DNA of 64,000 nt from JACVRW01 sp963734365 (GTDB taxonomy: Bacteria; Actinomycetota; Thermoleophilia; Solirubrobacterales; Thermoleophilaceae): NCBI GenBank assembly GCA_963734365.1, contig CAVTGV010000008.1:744001-808000 (forward strand). Reading direction: 5' to 3'. Of the stretch, positions 34,732-45,937 are shown in pieces. Both the position numbers and the translations under genes were made by a program. Position 1 is the first letter of the stretch. Each line of letters starts with the position of its first letter. The notes beneath the pieces are model-generated. The model had not been told where the DNA came from. It was given only the letters and a program-made list of their open reading frames with translations, and ran no database searches.

Positions 34732-35962
34732 GCGACAGGCTGCAGGCTCCGCGCGGGACTCAGGACGTCCCGCCCGCCACCGCGCGCCGGCGGCTCGAGC
34801 TCCTGCGTCTCGCGGCCGAGGTGCTGGGCCGCGCGGGCTACGAGCCCTACGAGACCCCGGTGTTCGAGGACACCGAGGTGTTCGCTCGCGGGGTGGGGGA
34901 GTCCACGGACATCGTCCAGAAGGAGATGTTCACCTTCGAGGACAAGGCCGGCCGCTCGCTCACGCTCCGCCCCGAGAACACCGCCGGGATCTGCCGGAGC
35001 TACATGGAGCACGGCATGCACAAGCTCGCTCAGCCGGTCAAGCTCTGGACGTGGGGCCCGTTCTTTCGCCACGAGGCGCCCCAGGCCGGCCGCTTTCGGC
35101 AGTTCACCCAGCTCGACGCTGAGGCGCTCGGCTCCGACGATCCCAGCCTGGACGCCGAGCTGATCCTGTTGCTGGCCGAGATCGTGGAACGCGCCGGCGC
35201 CGGCCCGGCGCGGGTGCGGCTCGGGAGCCTCGGCACACCCGAGACGCGCGCCGAGTACCTGGAGGAGCTCACGGGCTACCTGCGCGGGCGCGAGGAGGAG
35301 CTCTCGGGAGAGGTGCGCGAGAGGCTCGACCAGAACCCGCTGCGGGCCTTCGATGCCGATCACGCGGGCACCCGCGCGGTGATGACCGAGGCGCCGCGGC
35401 TGCTCGACCGCCTCACGACCGAGGACGCCGAGCACTTCGCCGCGGTACGCGCGCTGCTGGACGGCGCCGGCCTCGAGTACGAGCTCGATTCGACCCTGGT
35501 GAGGGGCCTCGACTACTACACGCGCACGGTGTTCGAGCTCGAGTCGCCCCGGCTGGGGGCCCAAGCCGCGCTGGGCGGCGGCGGCCGCTACGACCGGCTG
35601 GTGGAGGAGCTGGGCGGGCCGCCCACCCCCGGGGTGGGCTGGGCCGCGGGGATCGAGCGCATCCTGCTGGCCTCGGCGGACGAGGCAGAGCCCGAGGAGC
35701 GCGTGTTCATCGCGGTGGCCAAGCCCGGCAGCGCCTCGACCGCCTTCGAGCTGGCACGCAGGCTGCGCGGCGACGGCATCCGGGTGGAGCTCGAGCAGGC
35801 CGGGCGCTCGCTCAAGGGCCAGCTCAAGCAGGCCGACCGCATCGGCGCCCGGACCACGGTGATCCTGGGAGACGGGATCGACGTGAAGGACATGGACAGC
35901 GGAGAGCAACGTGAGGCCGCCGGCCCGGACGAGGCGATCCAGATGATCCACGAGGCGCTGCG

Positions 35963-35966
<4 letters not shown>
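34728..35966 (+). CDS. hisS: Histidyl-tRNA synthetase
   Basis: A 412-residue class II synthetase that charges tRNA-His. Motif 1 region: APRGTQDVPPATARR. Motif 2: GPFFRHEAPQAGRFRQFTQL. The histidine-binding block is LVRGLDYYTRTVFELE. Motif 3: VGWAAGIERILLA. The C-terminal anticodon-binding domain starts near residue 325. GTG start overlapping the previous gene. The end overlaps the next gene by four bases if aspS starts at CTG 35963. Confidence 0.95.
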
Positions 35967-37741
<1,775 letters not shown>

Positions 37742-37983
37742 CCCGACCGTGCCCACAGTGCTAGATTCGCATCAGGCCCGAGCCTGTACGCCAGCCGGCC
37801 GTACATGTTGAGCCGAACACCACCGGGACGGGAGTCCCACTCGCGGTAGGGCCGTGGCCCGTCGCGGAGGACACCCAAGCTTGCTCCGAACAGCAGGCCC
37901 AACTCTCGGAATTCGGCAGCGGCAGGCTGGGGCCCAATTTCTCCCGCACGCGTAGGCTCGTGCGCGCTAGCTTTGGCCCACCG
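37742..37983. other. Gap of 242 bases between aspS and mnmA
   Basis: No gene is called. One minus-strand frame across the gap reads coherently for about 60 residues (AAAEFRELGLLFGASLGVLR, then DGPRPYREWDSRPGG, then LNMYGRLAYRLGPD) and ends at a stop next to aspS. It has no start codon with a ribosome site. It may be a short gene remnant or chance. The gap separates mnmA from the tightly packed upstream run. Confidence 0.3.
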
Positions 37984-39417
37984 ATGCGCTCCTTTGCGGA
38001 CCACCTGAGGCACCCCACCGGCCAAGGTGCACTCTCCGGCGCCCTGCATTCGGGCGCCGCCGGGGGCTCGGCCTGCGGCGACCTGGTCCGGGTCGCCGTT
38101 TCTGTGCAGGGCGGGCGCATCGCGGCCGCCGGCTTCGACGCGCATGGCTGCGGTGCGGTCACAGCGGCGGGCAGCGCTCTGGTGGAGCTCGTGGAGGGCG
38201 CGACCTTCCTGGACGCGGCTCGCGTGAACGCCGACACGGTGGCCGACGCGCTGGGCGGGCTCCTGCCCGGCAAGCGCCACGCTGCCGAGCTCGCAGCCGA
38301 CGCTCTTCACCGCGCCCTCGGCGCGGCCGCCCGGGATGGAGCCCCGGCGCTCGAGCCGGGCGCACGGCGCACGCTCGTCGCGATGAGCGGCGGCGTGGAC
38401 AGCGCCGCCGCGGCGCAGCTCGCTCTCGACGCGGGTGACGAGGTGGTGGCCGCCACGCTCGAGCTCTGGGCCGACCCGGCCACCGACGGTGAGGCCAGCT
38501 GCTGCTCGCCCCAGGCGGTGACCGGCGCCCGCCGGCTGGCCCACGACATGGGCCTGCCCCACGTGACGCTGGACCTGCGCGAGCGCTTCCGGGCCGAGGT
38601 GGTGGACCCCTTCGTCGACGGGTACGCCGCGGGCGACACCCCCAATCCGTGCGTGGGCTGCAACGGATTCGTGCGCTTCGACGCCCTGCTGGCGCTCGCG
38701 GACACGCTCGGCGCCGCCCGCCTCGCCACCGGTCACTACGCCCGCATCGCGCGCGACGCCGCGGGGCCGTTGCTCCGCGTGGCAGCGGATCCCCGTAAGG
38801 ACCAGAGCTACATGCTCGCCAAGCTCGATCCGGACCTGCTCGACCGCCTGTCGTTCCCGCTGGGCGGACTCACGAAGGACGCGGTGCGCTCGCTCGCCCG
38901 CGACGCGGGCCTGCCCGTGGCCGACAAGCGCGAGAGCCAGGACCTGTGCTTCGTCGCCGGCCTCGGCGGCCGCGCGTTCCTGCAGCGTCACGGCGGGCCC
39001 CGCCTGCGCCGCCCGGGGGAGATCGTGGACGGCGACGGCAGGGTGCTCGGTCGCCACGAGGGCCAGCACAACTTCACCGTCGGCCAACGCCGCGGCCTGG
39101 GATTGGCGAGCCCCGAGCCCGTCTACGTGCTGGCCAAGGACGCCGAGCGCAACCGCGTGGTGGTGGGCCCGCGCCACGCCCTCGCCGCCACGCACGTGAC
39201 TCTCGCCGACGCGCGGCTGTACCGCGACGTATCGACCGTGGAGAGCGTCCGGCTGCGCTATCACGCCGAGCCGATCGCCTGTCAGGTGTCCGAGGCGGGC
39301 GACCGCTTCGAGCTCGTGCTCGAGCGGCCCGCGCTGGGCGCGGCGCCGGGACAGCTCGCCTGCCTGCTCGCCGGAGACCGTGTGGTGGGCGAGGGAACCA
39401 TAGGAGGCTCCAGATGA
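37984..39417 (+). CDS. mnmA: tRNA 2-thiouridylase MnmA with fused IscU-like N-terminal domain
   Basis: A 477-residue fusion. Residues 1-115 resemble an IscU/NifU scaffold: GGSACGDLVRV supplies Cys31 and Asp33, AHGCGAV supplies Cys56, and the KRHAAELAADAL block aligns with the third ligand site, but the Cys there is Ala100. From residue 130 MnmA follows: P-loop AMSGGVDSAAAA (135-140 SGGVDS), catalytic Cys in NPCVGCNGFVRFD, ATGHYAR, DPRKDQSYML, and the second catalytic Cys in RESQDLCFVAG. MnmA makes 2-thiouridine at position 34 of tRNA for Lys, Glu and Gln. The fused scaffold may help deliver sulfur or a cluster. ATG 37984; the end overlaps the next gene (ATGA). Confidence 0.92.
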   Translation: MRSFADHLRHPTGQGALSGALHSGAAGGSACGDLVRVAVSVQGGRIAAAGFDAHGCGAVTAAGSALVELVEGATFLDAARVNADTVADALGGLLPGKRHAAELAADALHRALGAAARDGAPALEPGARRTLVAMSGGVDSAAAAQLALDAGDEVVAATLELWADPATDGEASCCSPQAVTGARRLAHDMGLPHVTLDLRERFRAEVVDPFVDGYAAGDTPNPCVGCNGFVRFDALLALADTLGAARLATGHYARIARDAAGPLLRVAADPRKDQSYMLAKLDPDLLDRLSFPLGGLTKDAVRSLARDAGLPVADKRESQDLCFVAGLGGRAFLQRHGGPRLRRPGEIVDGDGRVLGRHEGQHNFTVGQRRGLGLASPEPVYVLAKDAERNRVVVGPRHALAATHVTLADARLYRDVSTVESVRLRYHAEPIACQVSEAGDRFELVLERPALGAAPGQLACLLAGDRVVGEGTIGGSR

Positions 39418-39809
39418 CCGAGCACGGGGCCCGGATCGAGCTCGAGGCGCCGCTGGCCGGAGATTTCCAGGCGGTGGTGAGGCTCATCATCGGCGGCATC
39501 GCCGAGCGCGTGGACTTCGCGTTCGAGGAGATCGACGACCTGCAGCTCGCCGTCGAGCGCCTGCTGGCCGAGGCCGGGCCGGAGGGCAGCGTCGAGATGT
39601 CGTTCGAGGTGGTGGGCGACGGGATCCGCACCCGGGTGGGACCCCTGCGTGAGCGCGCGATCGCCGAGGCCCTGGCCGACGGCGACGCTCCTTCTGGCCG
39701 GCTCACGCTCAAGCGCATCCTGCAGACCGTGGTCGACTCCTTCGGCGTGGAGGAGTCCGACGCCGGCGGCGTGGTCGTACGCCTCGAGAAGGTCAAGGGA
39801 TTCGTGTGA
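39414..39809 (+). CDS. Anti-sigma regulatory factor, RsbW-like histidine-kinase fold
   Basis: A 131-residue protein with the general shape of RsbW/SpoIIAB serine kinases: an opening strand IELEAPLAGDFQAVVRLIIG, a helix FAFEEIDDLQLAVERLLAEA and a closing strand GGVVVRLEKVKGFV. The N-box is degenerate, and the usual ATP-lid glycines are not obvious. It overlaps mnmA upstream and the SigF-type sigma gene downstream by four bases each, so it is almost certainly that sigma factor's anti-sigma partner. No anti-anti-sigma gene is adjacent. Confidence 0.78.
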   Translation: MTEHGARIELEAPLAGDFQAVVRLIIGGIAERVDFAFEEIDDLQLAVERLLAEAGPEGSVEMSFEVVGDGIRTRVGPLRERAIAEALADGDAPSGRLTLKRILQTVVDSFGVEESDAGGVVVRLEKVKGFV

Positions 39810-40597
39810 ACCTGCCCGAGCGCCGCGCCCAGGCTTCCGGTGAAAAGGCCCGCGCGGAGGATCGCCAGCTGCTGCGCCGCTACCACGTCGGCGGTGAGAC
39901 CGACGCCCGCGACGAGCTGATCGAGCGCCACCTGCCGCTCGTGCGCTCGCTGGCCCGCCGCTACGCCGGCCGGGGCGAGGCGCTGGAGGACATCGAGCAG
40001 GTGGGCGCGATCGGCCTCATCAAGGCGATCGACCGCTTCGAGCTCGACCGTGAGGTCTCGCTCGCCACCTACGCCACGCCCAACGTGGTGGGCGAGATCA
40101 AGCGCCACTTCCGCGACAAGGGCTGGGCCATCCGCGTGCCGCGCGCACTGCAGGAGCTGAACGCCTCCATGTCGGGCGCGATCGAGCGGCTCACGGGGCG
40201 GATGGGACGCTCCCCGAGCATCGGCGAGATCGCCGAGGAGCTGAAGACCACGCCGGAAGAGGTGCTGGAGGCGATGGAGGTCGGGTCCGCCTATTCGACG
40301 GTGTCCCTGTCCACGGGGCCTGGGGGCGACGAGGACCTGGATCCGCTCGAGACGATCGGCGGCGAGGACGAGGAGTTCGAGCGCTCCGAGCAGCGCGCCG
40401 CGCTCGAGCCCGCCTTCGACCGCCTGCCGCCGCGCGAGCGCGAGATCCTGCGCATGCGCTTCGAGGAGGGACTGCCCCAAACGCAGATAGCGCAGCGCGT
40501 GGGACTGTCCCAGATGCACGTCTCCCGACTCATCCGGAAGTCCCTGCAAGTCATGCGCGACGAGCTTTTGCGGACGCCTCCCGGCGCCTTGGGGTGA
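39806..40597 (+). CDS. sigF: SigB/SigF-family RNA polymerase sigma factor
   Basis: A 263-residue group 3 sigma factor. Region 2 is RHLPLVRSLARRYAGRGEAL, then DIEQVGAIGLIKAIDRFELD and SLATYATPNVVGEIKRHFRD, the SigB/SigF signature. Region 3 is RVPRALQELNASMSGAIERL and region 4 is LPPREREILRMRFEEGLPQT, then LSQMHVSRLIRKSL. It directs a stress or developmental regulon. Its GTG start overlaps the anti-sigma gene, and its stop overlaps the first peptide-binding protein (GTGA). Confidence 0.92.
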   Translation: MNLPERRAQASGEKARAEDRQLLRRYHVGGETDARDELIERHLPLVRSLARRYAGRGEALEDIEQVGAIGLIKAIDRFELDREVSLATYATPNVVGEIKRHFRDKGWAIRVPRALQELNASMSGAIERLTGRMGRSPSIGEIAEELKTTPEEVLEAMEVGSAYSTVSLSTGPGGDEDLDPLETIGGEDEEFERSEQRAALEPAFDRLPPREREILRMRFEEGLPQTQIAQRVGLSQMHVSRLIRKSLQVMRDELLRTPPGALG

Positions 40598-42113
40598 CCG
40601 GCGCGCGGAGCGTGCTGATCGCGCTCGCGGCGATCTGCCTGCCGGTCGCAACCGCCCTCGGCGGGTGCGCCACCGGCGGTGGTGAGGATGAGAGCGCCCG
40701 GCTGGGTGGCTCCATCGAGGTGGGGATGTCCGAGCTTCCGGCCGAGCTCGATCCCGCCGTGGTCGTGGACCGGGAGGCTCTCTCCGCGCTCTGGCTGGTC
40801 TACACCCCGCTGCTCACCTACCGGCGCGCCGAGGGAAGTGACGGTACGGAGATCGTGCCGGGACTGGCCCGGGCTCTGCCCGACGTCTCGGAGGACGGAC
40901 TCGTCTACAAGCTCAGACTCCGGCGGGGCCTGCGCTACTCGAACGGCGTACCGGTGAGAGCGGGCGATCTCGAGCGAACCGTGAACCGCGTGCGGGCGCT
41001 GGGTCGCTCGACCGCGGCGCTGTACGACGACATTCGCTCGATCGACGCCGACGCGCGCTCCGGCGGAGATCACCATCATCCTGACGCAGGCCGAACCCGG
41101 CCTTCGAGCACCTCCTCGCCCTTCCCTCGAGCGCCCCGCTGCCCGCGCGGCACGCCGGCCGGGAAGATTCAGGAGCGTCCGCCGCCCGGCGTCGGGCCGT
41201 ATCGGATCGCCGATGTTCGCCGTGGCTCGTTCGTCCTTGTTAGAGACGCCGGACTTCCGGCTGCCGGCCGTTGCGCCCGGCTTGGTGGACAGGATCGTCA
41301 TGGTTCGCGTCGGGTCGCCCGCCGACCAGGCGCGACGCAAGTGAACAACGGGACACTCGACGTCATGCAGGAGCAGCCCCCCGCCTCTCTGCTGCCCGAG
41401 TTGCGATCCAATTACCGGGGCCGCTACCGGGAGGATGTGACCGCCGCCACCGTCGCGCTGGTACCCGACCCGAACGTGAAGCCGTTCGCCGACCCGGAAG
41501 TCCGACGCGCCGTGGGTGCCGCGTTCGACGGCGAGACCGTGGCACGGCTCTACCGGGGTTGCTGGAGCCCGCCTGCAATCTTCTCCCGTCGTCGGTAGCG
41601 GGGTACCGGAAGCTCGACCCCTGTCCGCTGGGCGCGCGCGACAGGCCTCCGGACCTGGCCGCCACGCGCGAGGCGGTGGCCGAGAACTCTCCCGGCGCGC
41701 GGGTCAGCCTCTTGCCGGAGCCCGGCGTGCCCCCCGCGCGTCGCGCTACCTGGTGCGGCAACTCAGGAAGATCGGCCTCGATCCCCACCTCCGGGGAAAA
41801 ATCGGTGCTCTCCTCCGCGTAGAGCGCATCGCGCCGCTCACCGCCGACCCGTCGTCGTTTCTCGACCCGATCGCGGGTCACCTCTTCGATCCGGACATGA
41901 TCGAAGCTCTCTCTGAGCGCGGAGTCCGCTGAGGGTGAGGACGCCGAGTCCGCGTGGGCTGCCGTCGACGAGCGTCTCGTGACCGAAACCTTCGCCGCTC
42001 CGCTGGGTTGGGAGCGCCGGCCGACCTTCCTGTCGGGCCGCCTCGATGATAAGAATTGTGCAGTTTTCCACCCGGTTTTTGGGATGGATCTAGCGAAGCT
42101 GTGCCTGAGGTGA
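40594..42113 (+). pseudogene. Peptide-binding lipoprotein (SBP_bac_5), about nine frameshifts
   Basis: Stitched frames give a full-length family 5 substrate-binding protein of about 505 residues. The signal and lipobox are LPVATALGGCATGG. Conserved blocks appear in order: LWLVYTPLLTYRRAEG, VYKLRLRRGLRYSNGVPVRA, PPPGVGPYRIADVRRGSFVL, VNNGTLDVMQEQPPASLLPE, KPFADPEVRRAVGAAFDGE, YLVRQLRKIGLDPHLRGK, then AWAAVDERLVTETFAAPLGW and a C-terminus HPVFGMDLAKLCLR ending at TGA 42113. Apparent indels lie near 41060, 41099, 41145, 41255, 41268, 41338, 41575, 41738 and 41930. Because every block survives, sequence error or very recent decay is likely. It overlaps sigF by GTGA. Confidence 0.8.
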
Positions 42114-42191
42114 CGGTCGAGGGGCTGTACGGCGCTGCAAGCTCTCAGAAACTTAATCCTGCGTCGTTTGGGGAAGAGATACATTGCCGGA

Positions 42192-42214
42192 CGTTGAGCG
42201 ATGGTCGCTCGACG
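42192..42214 (+). promoter_or_regulatory. Hairpin in leader of the second peptide-binding protein
   Basis: CGTTGAGCGA-TGG-TCGCTCGACG is a ten-base-pair stem (one G-T pair) with a three-base loop. It ends 20 bases before the ATG at 42235, in the 121-base gap after the first binding-protein gene. It could be an operator or a translational control hairpin. Confidence 0.35.
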
Positions 42215-42234
42215 AGAGAACTCGGAGGGACTGA

Positions 42235-43890
42235 ATGCGAAGGCACTTGTGGACGGGCGGCGATGCTGCTCGCAACGGCCGCGGTGGGCATGTCCGCCTG
42301 CGGCGGCGATGACGACGACAGCGCCGACAGCGGTGGCGGCGGCAAGGGCGGCGGGGAGCTCGTGGTCGCGAGCACCGGGCTCGACAACGCCGACCCGACG
42401 CTTTATCAGACGGTGCAGGCCAACCAGATCATGCATCTGGTCTACACGCCGCTGATCACATACAAGAACGAGGAGGGCGAGGCGGGCACCGAGATCATCC
42501 CGGGCCTGGCCCAGGAGGTCCTGAGCCGACGAACGGCGGCAAGACCTACGAGTTCACACTGCGCAAGGGCCTCAAGTACAGCGACGGCACGCCCGTCAAG
42601 GCCAGCGACTTCGAGAACACGATGAAGCGCCTGATCAAGCTCGGCAGCGTCTGGTCCGGCGTTCTACCGCGGGATCGAGGGCGCTGACCGAGTTCCAGGA
42701 GGCCGGGGACTTCAAGAAGCGACATCTCGGGCATCGTGACCGACGACAAGACCGGCAAGATCACGATCAAGCTCGTCGAGCCGGACACGAAGGTCCTGTT
42801 CGCGCTGGCCGAGCCCTACACGTCGCCGACCCCGGCGGCCAAGTCGCCGCCCAAGAGCCTCAAGCAGCCGCCTCCGGGCGTCGGGCCGTACACGCTCGAC
42901 GTGGTGGACTTCAGCCGCTGTACAAGCTGAAGAAGAACCCGAACTTCAACATCCCGGGGATTCCGAAGGGCAACTTCGACAAGATCACGGTCAACGTCAT
43001 CGGACAGCGTCACGAAGATGACGCAGGACGTGATCAACGGCGACGCTCGACTTCATGACCGAGGACCCGACGGGCGACAGCTACCCGAGGTCGGCCGAAG
43101 TACTCGGACCGGTACGAGGAGACGCCCAACCCGCCGAACACGTACTACTTCTTCATGAACCACGGATCCCGCCGTTCGACAAGCCGGAGGCGCGCGAGGC
43201 CGTGAACTACGCGCATCGACAGCCGGCGCTGGTGCGGATCTTCGGCGGCCGGCTCAAGCCGGGCTGCACGTTCCTGCCGCCCGATCTGATCGGCTACAAG
43301 GACTACGACTGCCCGTACGGCGACCCGAACGGGCCGGGCGATATCGCGAAGGCCAAGCAGCTGGTGAAGGACTCCGGCTACGAGGGCGAGAAGGTCACGG
43401 TCTGGACCAACAACAAGGACCCGCGGCCGGCGATCGCCGACTACCTCCGCGACATGCTCAACAAGATCGGCTTCAAGGCCGACATCAAGATGCTCGACCG
43501 GCAGGTCTACTTCGAGCAGGTCGGCCTCGCGCGGACCAAGGCCCAGACCGGCTTCACCGACTGGTACCAGGACTTCCCGCACCCAGGCGACTTCTTCGCG
43601 TCCTGCTGAGCACGGACTCGCTGAAGCCGACGGTGACCAACAACCAGGGCCGCGTCGAGTGACCCGCCGCTGGACAAGAGGATCGACGAGCTGCGTCCGA
43701 AGACGCCAGAGGACGACGGCGTCCCAGTGGGGTGACCTGGACAAGGACGCAGTGAACGAGAAGGCCCACGTGGCGCCCTACGGCTACGAGGAGTCGAGCT
43801 CGTTCTTCTCGGAGCGCATGGACGTCGACAACTGCTCGGGCATCCATCCGGTCTATAAGAACGACTGGCTCGCTGTTCTGCCTGAAGTAG
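42235..43890 (+). pseudogene. Peptide-binding lipoprotein (SBP_bac_5), second copy, many frameshifts
   Basis: A second family 5 binding protein, about 550 residues when stitched. GGAGGG precedes ATG 42235 (MRRHLWT). The lipobox is AVGMSACGGDDDD, followed by IMHLVYTPLITYKNEEGEAG, RKGLKYSDGTPVKASDFENT, KSLKQPPPGVGPYTLDVVD, PFDKPEAREAVNYA, CTFLPPDLIGYKDYDCPYGD, ADYLRDMLNKIGFKADIKML and a C-terminus HPVYKNDWLAFCLK at TAG 43890. Frame changes occur about every 100-150 bases from 42255 to 43875. It is homologous to the first copy, including the C-terminal HPV motif. It would deliver peptides to the DppBC permease that follows. Confidence 0.8.
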
Positions 43891-43906
43891 CACTGAACAG
43901 CGGAGC

Positions 43907-43930
43907 GGGAGGGCGCCGCGGCGCCCTCCC
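43907..43930. terminator. Perfect 24-base hairpin between binding protein and permease genes
   Basis: GGGAGGGCGCCG followed directly by CGGCGCCCTCCC is a perfect palindrome 17 bases after the binding-protein stop and 21 bases before the permease ATG. There is no T run. In ABC importer operons such a hairpin typically protects the binding-protein mRNA and reduces read-through, keeping the binding protein in excess over the permease. Confidence 0.6.
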
Positions 43931-43950
43931 GGCGGCCACGAATTGAAGAA

Positions 43951-44988
43951 ATGGCGACCGAGCCAGCCACCGATCAGGCGTTCGAGGCCGACAGCGCGTT
44001 CGAGGAGGAAGCTGAGCGCGCGAGCAGGTGCACGGGGTCGGGCCCTGGCGGCTCGGGCTGCGGCGGCTGCGGCGCAACAAGGTGGCGCTCGCCTTCGGCC
44101 TGCTGTTCGTCGTCCTCGTCGCGATCTGTCTGGCCGCGCCGCTGTGGGCCAACACGTGGCCCACACCGGTCCCAATGAAAACCACCTCTCCGACCAGATC
44201 GAGGTGGGCGGGGAGACCAAGAACGTGGTTAGCCTCGATGGCGTGCCGATCGGCCCCACCTGGCACGGCGAATTCTTCCTCGGCGCGGACCGCAACGGCC
44301 GCGACATCATGGTGAGGCTGCTCTACGGCGGGCGCAACTCACTCATGATCGGCGTCACCGCCGCGCTGATGACGGTGATGCTGTCGATGCTGCTCGGGAT
44401 CGTGGCTGGCTACTTCGGCGGCTGGTCCGACGCCGGGATCTCCCCTGCTCGACATCCTGTGGTCGTTCCCGGTGATCCTGTGGGCGTGGCGCTGGGTGTG
44501 GCGCTGGCGCTCGGCGGCCTCAAGATCGGGCCGATAAGCATCGCCGGCGACTCGTCGCTGTCCCGATCTTCATCATCGGGCTGGTCTACATCCCCTACAT
44601 GGCCCGGCCGGTGCGCGGTCAGGTGCTATCGCTGAAGGAGAAGGAGTTCGTGGAGGCCGGCCGCGCCCAGGGAGCGGGGCCGCTGCGCATCATGTTCACC
44701 GAGGTGCTGCCCAACCTCGCGTCGACCATCCTCGTGTTCTTCACGCTGCTGATCGCCAACGCGGTGCTGCTGGAGGCCGCGTTGTCGTTCCTCGGCGCGG
44801 GCGTACGGCCGCCCAACCCGTCCTGGGGCACGATGATCGACGAGGGTGTGGACCGGATCGCCACCGCTCCCCACCTGGCGATCGTGCCGGGCGTGATGCT
44901 GGTGCTCACGGTCCTTTCGCTGAACGTCTTCGGCGACGGCGTCCGGGACGCGCTCGACCCCCGCGCCAAGGTGCGCCTGGAGCACTAG
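43951..44988 (+). pseudogene. dppC: Dipeptide/oligopeptide ABC permease DppC, about five frameshifts
   Basis: Stitched frames give a DppC/OppC membrane subunit of about 345 residues. The N-terminal OppC_N segment is RLRRNKVALAFGLLFVVLVA, followed by FFLGADRNGRDIMVRLLYGG and SLMIGVTAALMTVMLSMLLG. The permease EAA-loop block is SLKEKEFVEAGRAQGAGPLR, and the last segments are AALSFLGAGVRPPNPSWGTM and GVMLVLTVLSLNVFGDGVRD. Indels lie near 44020, 44155, 44445, 44480 and 44560. The long clean frame 44599-44988 holds the C-terminal third. It forms the channel with DppB. Confidence 0.8.
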
Positions 44989-44991
44989 GGC

Positions 44992-45937
44992 ATGGGCCGC
45001 TTCATCATTCGCCGGCTGTTCCAGATGGTGCTGGTGATGTTCGCGGTCTCGGTGCTCACCTTCCTGATCTTCAACGTGATCCCGAACGGCGACCCGGCGG
45101 TCCGGATGGCCGGCCGCCAGGCCAGCTCGGCCACCATCAAGGAGATCCGCGCGCGAGTGGGGCTTCAACGACAGCCTGCCGCAGCAGTACATCACCACGA
45201 TGAAGAAGGTCTTCACCGGCGACCTGAGTCCTACTTCACGCAGCTCCGGTGAACGAGGAGATCCGCAAGGGCCTCCCGCGCACGCTGTCGCTGGCTGTGG
45301 GAGCGGCGCTGCTGTGGATGTTCGTGGCCATCGCTTCGGGCTCTACAGCGCCATGAGGGCGGGCAAGTTCAGCGATCGCTTTCTCACGATCATCGCCCTG
45401 GTCGGCATCTCGATGCCGGTGTTCTGGATCGGGGCGCTGATGAACCACTACCTGGGCTTCAAGCTCGGCTGGTTCCCGAACGGGGGCTACGTGGAGTTCA
45501 CGCAGGACCCGGTGGACTGGTTCTACCACCTGATACTGCCCTGGACGGCGCTGGCCATCCTGTTCATCGGCTTCTACTCGCGGGTGCTGCGCTCCAACGT
45601 GCTCGACACCATCAACGAGGACTACGTGCGCACCGCCCGGGCCAAGGGCCTCGGCGAGCGCCAGATCATGATCCGCCACGTGCTGCGCAACTCCATGATC
45701 CCGATCATCACGCTGTGGGGCCTCGACTTCGGCGCGGTGCTGGGAGGCGGGGCGATCCTCACGGAAACGGTGTTCGACCTGCAGGGCGTGGGCCAGTACG
45801 CGGCCGAGGCGATCGGTCAGCTGGACGTGCCTCCGGTGCTCGCCGTGACGCTGTTCGCCGCCTTCTTCATCGTGCTGCTCAACGCGATCGTCGACATCCT
45901 CTACGCCTACCTCGACCCGCGGATCCGGCTGCAGTGA
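44992..45937 (+). pseudogene. dppB: Dipeptide/oligopeptide ABC permease DppB, about four frameshifts
   Basis: A DppB/OppB permease of about 315 residues. It starts IRRLFQMVLVMFAVSVLTFL with the family NVIPNGDPA block, then EWGFNDSLPQQYITTMKKVF, then IRKGLPRTLSLAVGAALLWM. The EAA loop is EDYVRTARAKGLGERQIMIR, and the last block is GGGAILTETVFDLQGVGQYA. Indels are near 45155, 45231, 45248 and 45336; from 45350 to the end the frame is clean. The start is three bases after dppC. It overlaps dppD by GTGA. Confidence 0.8.
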
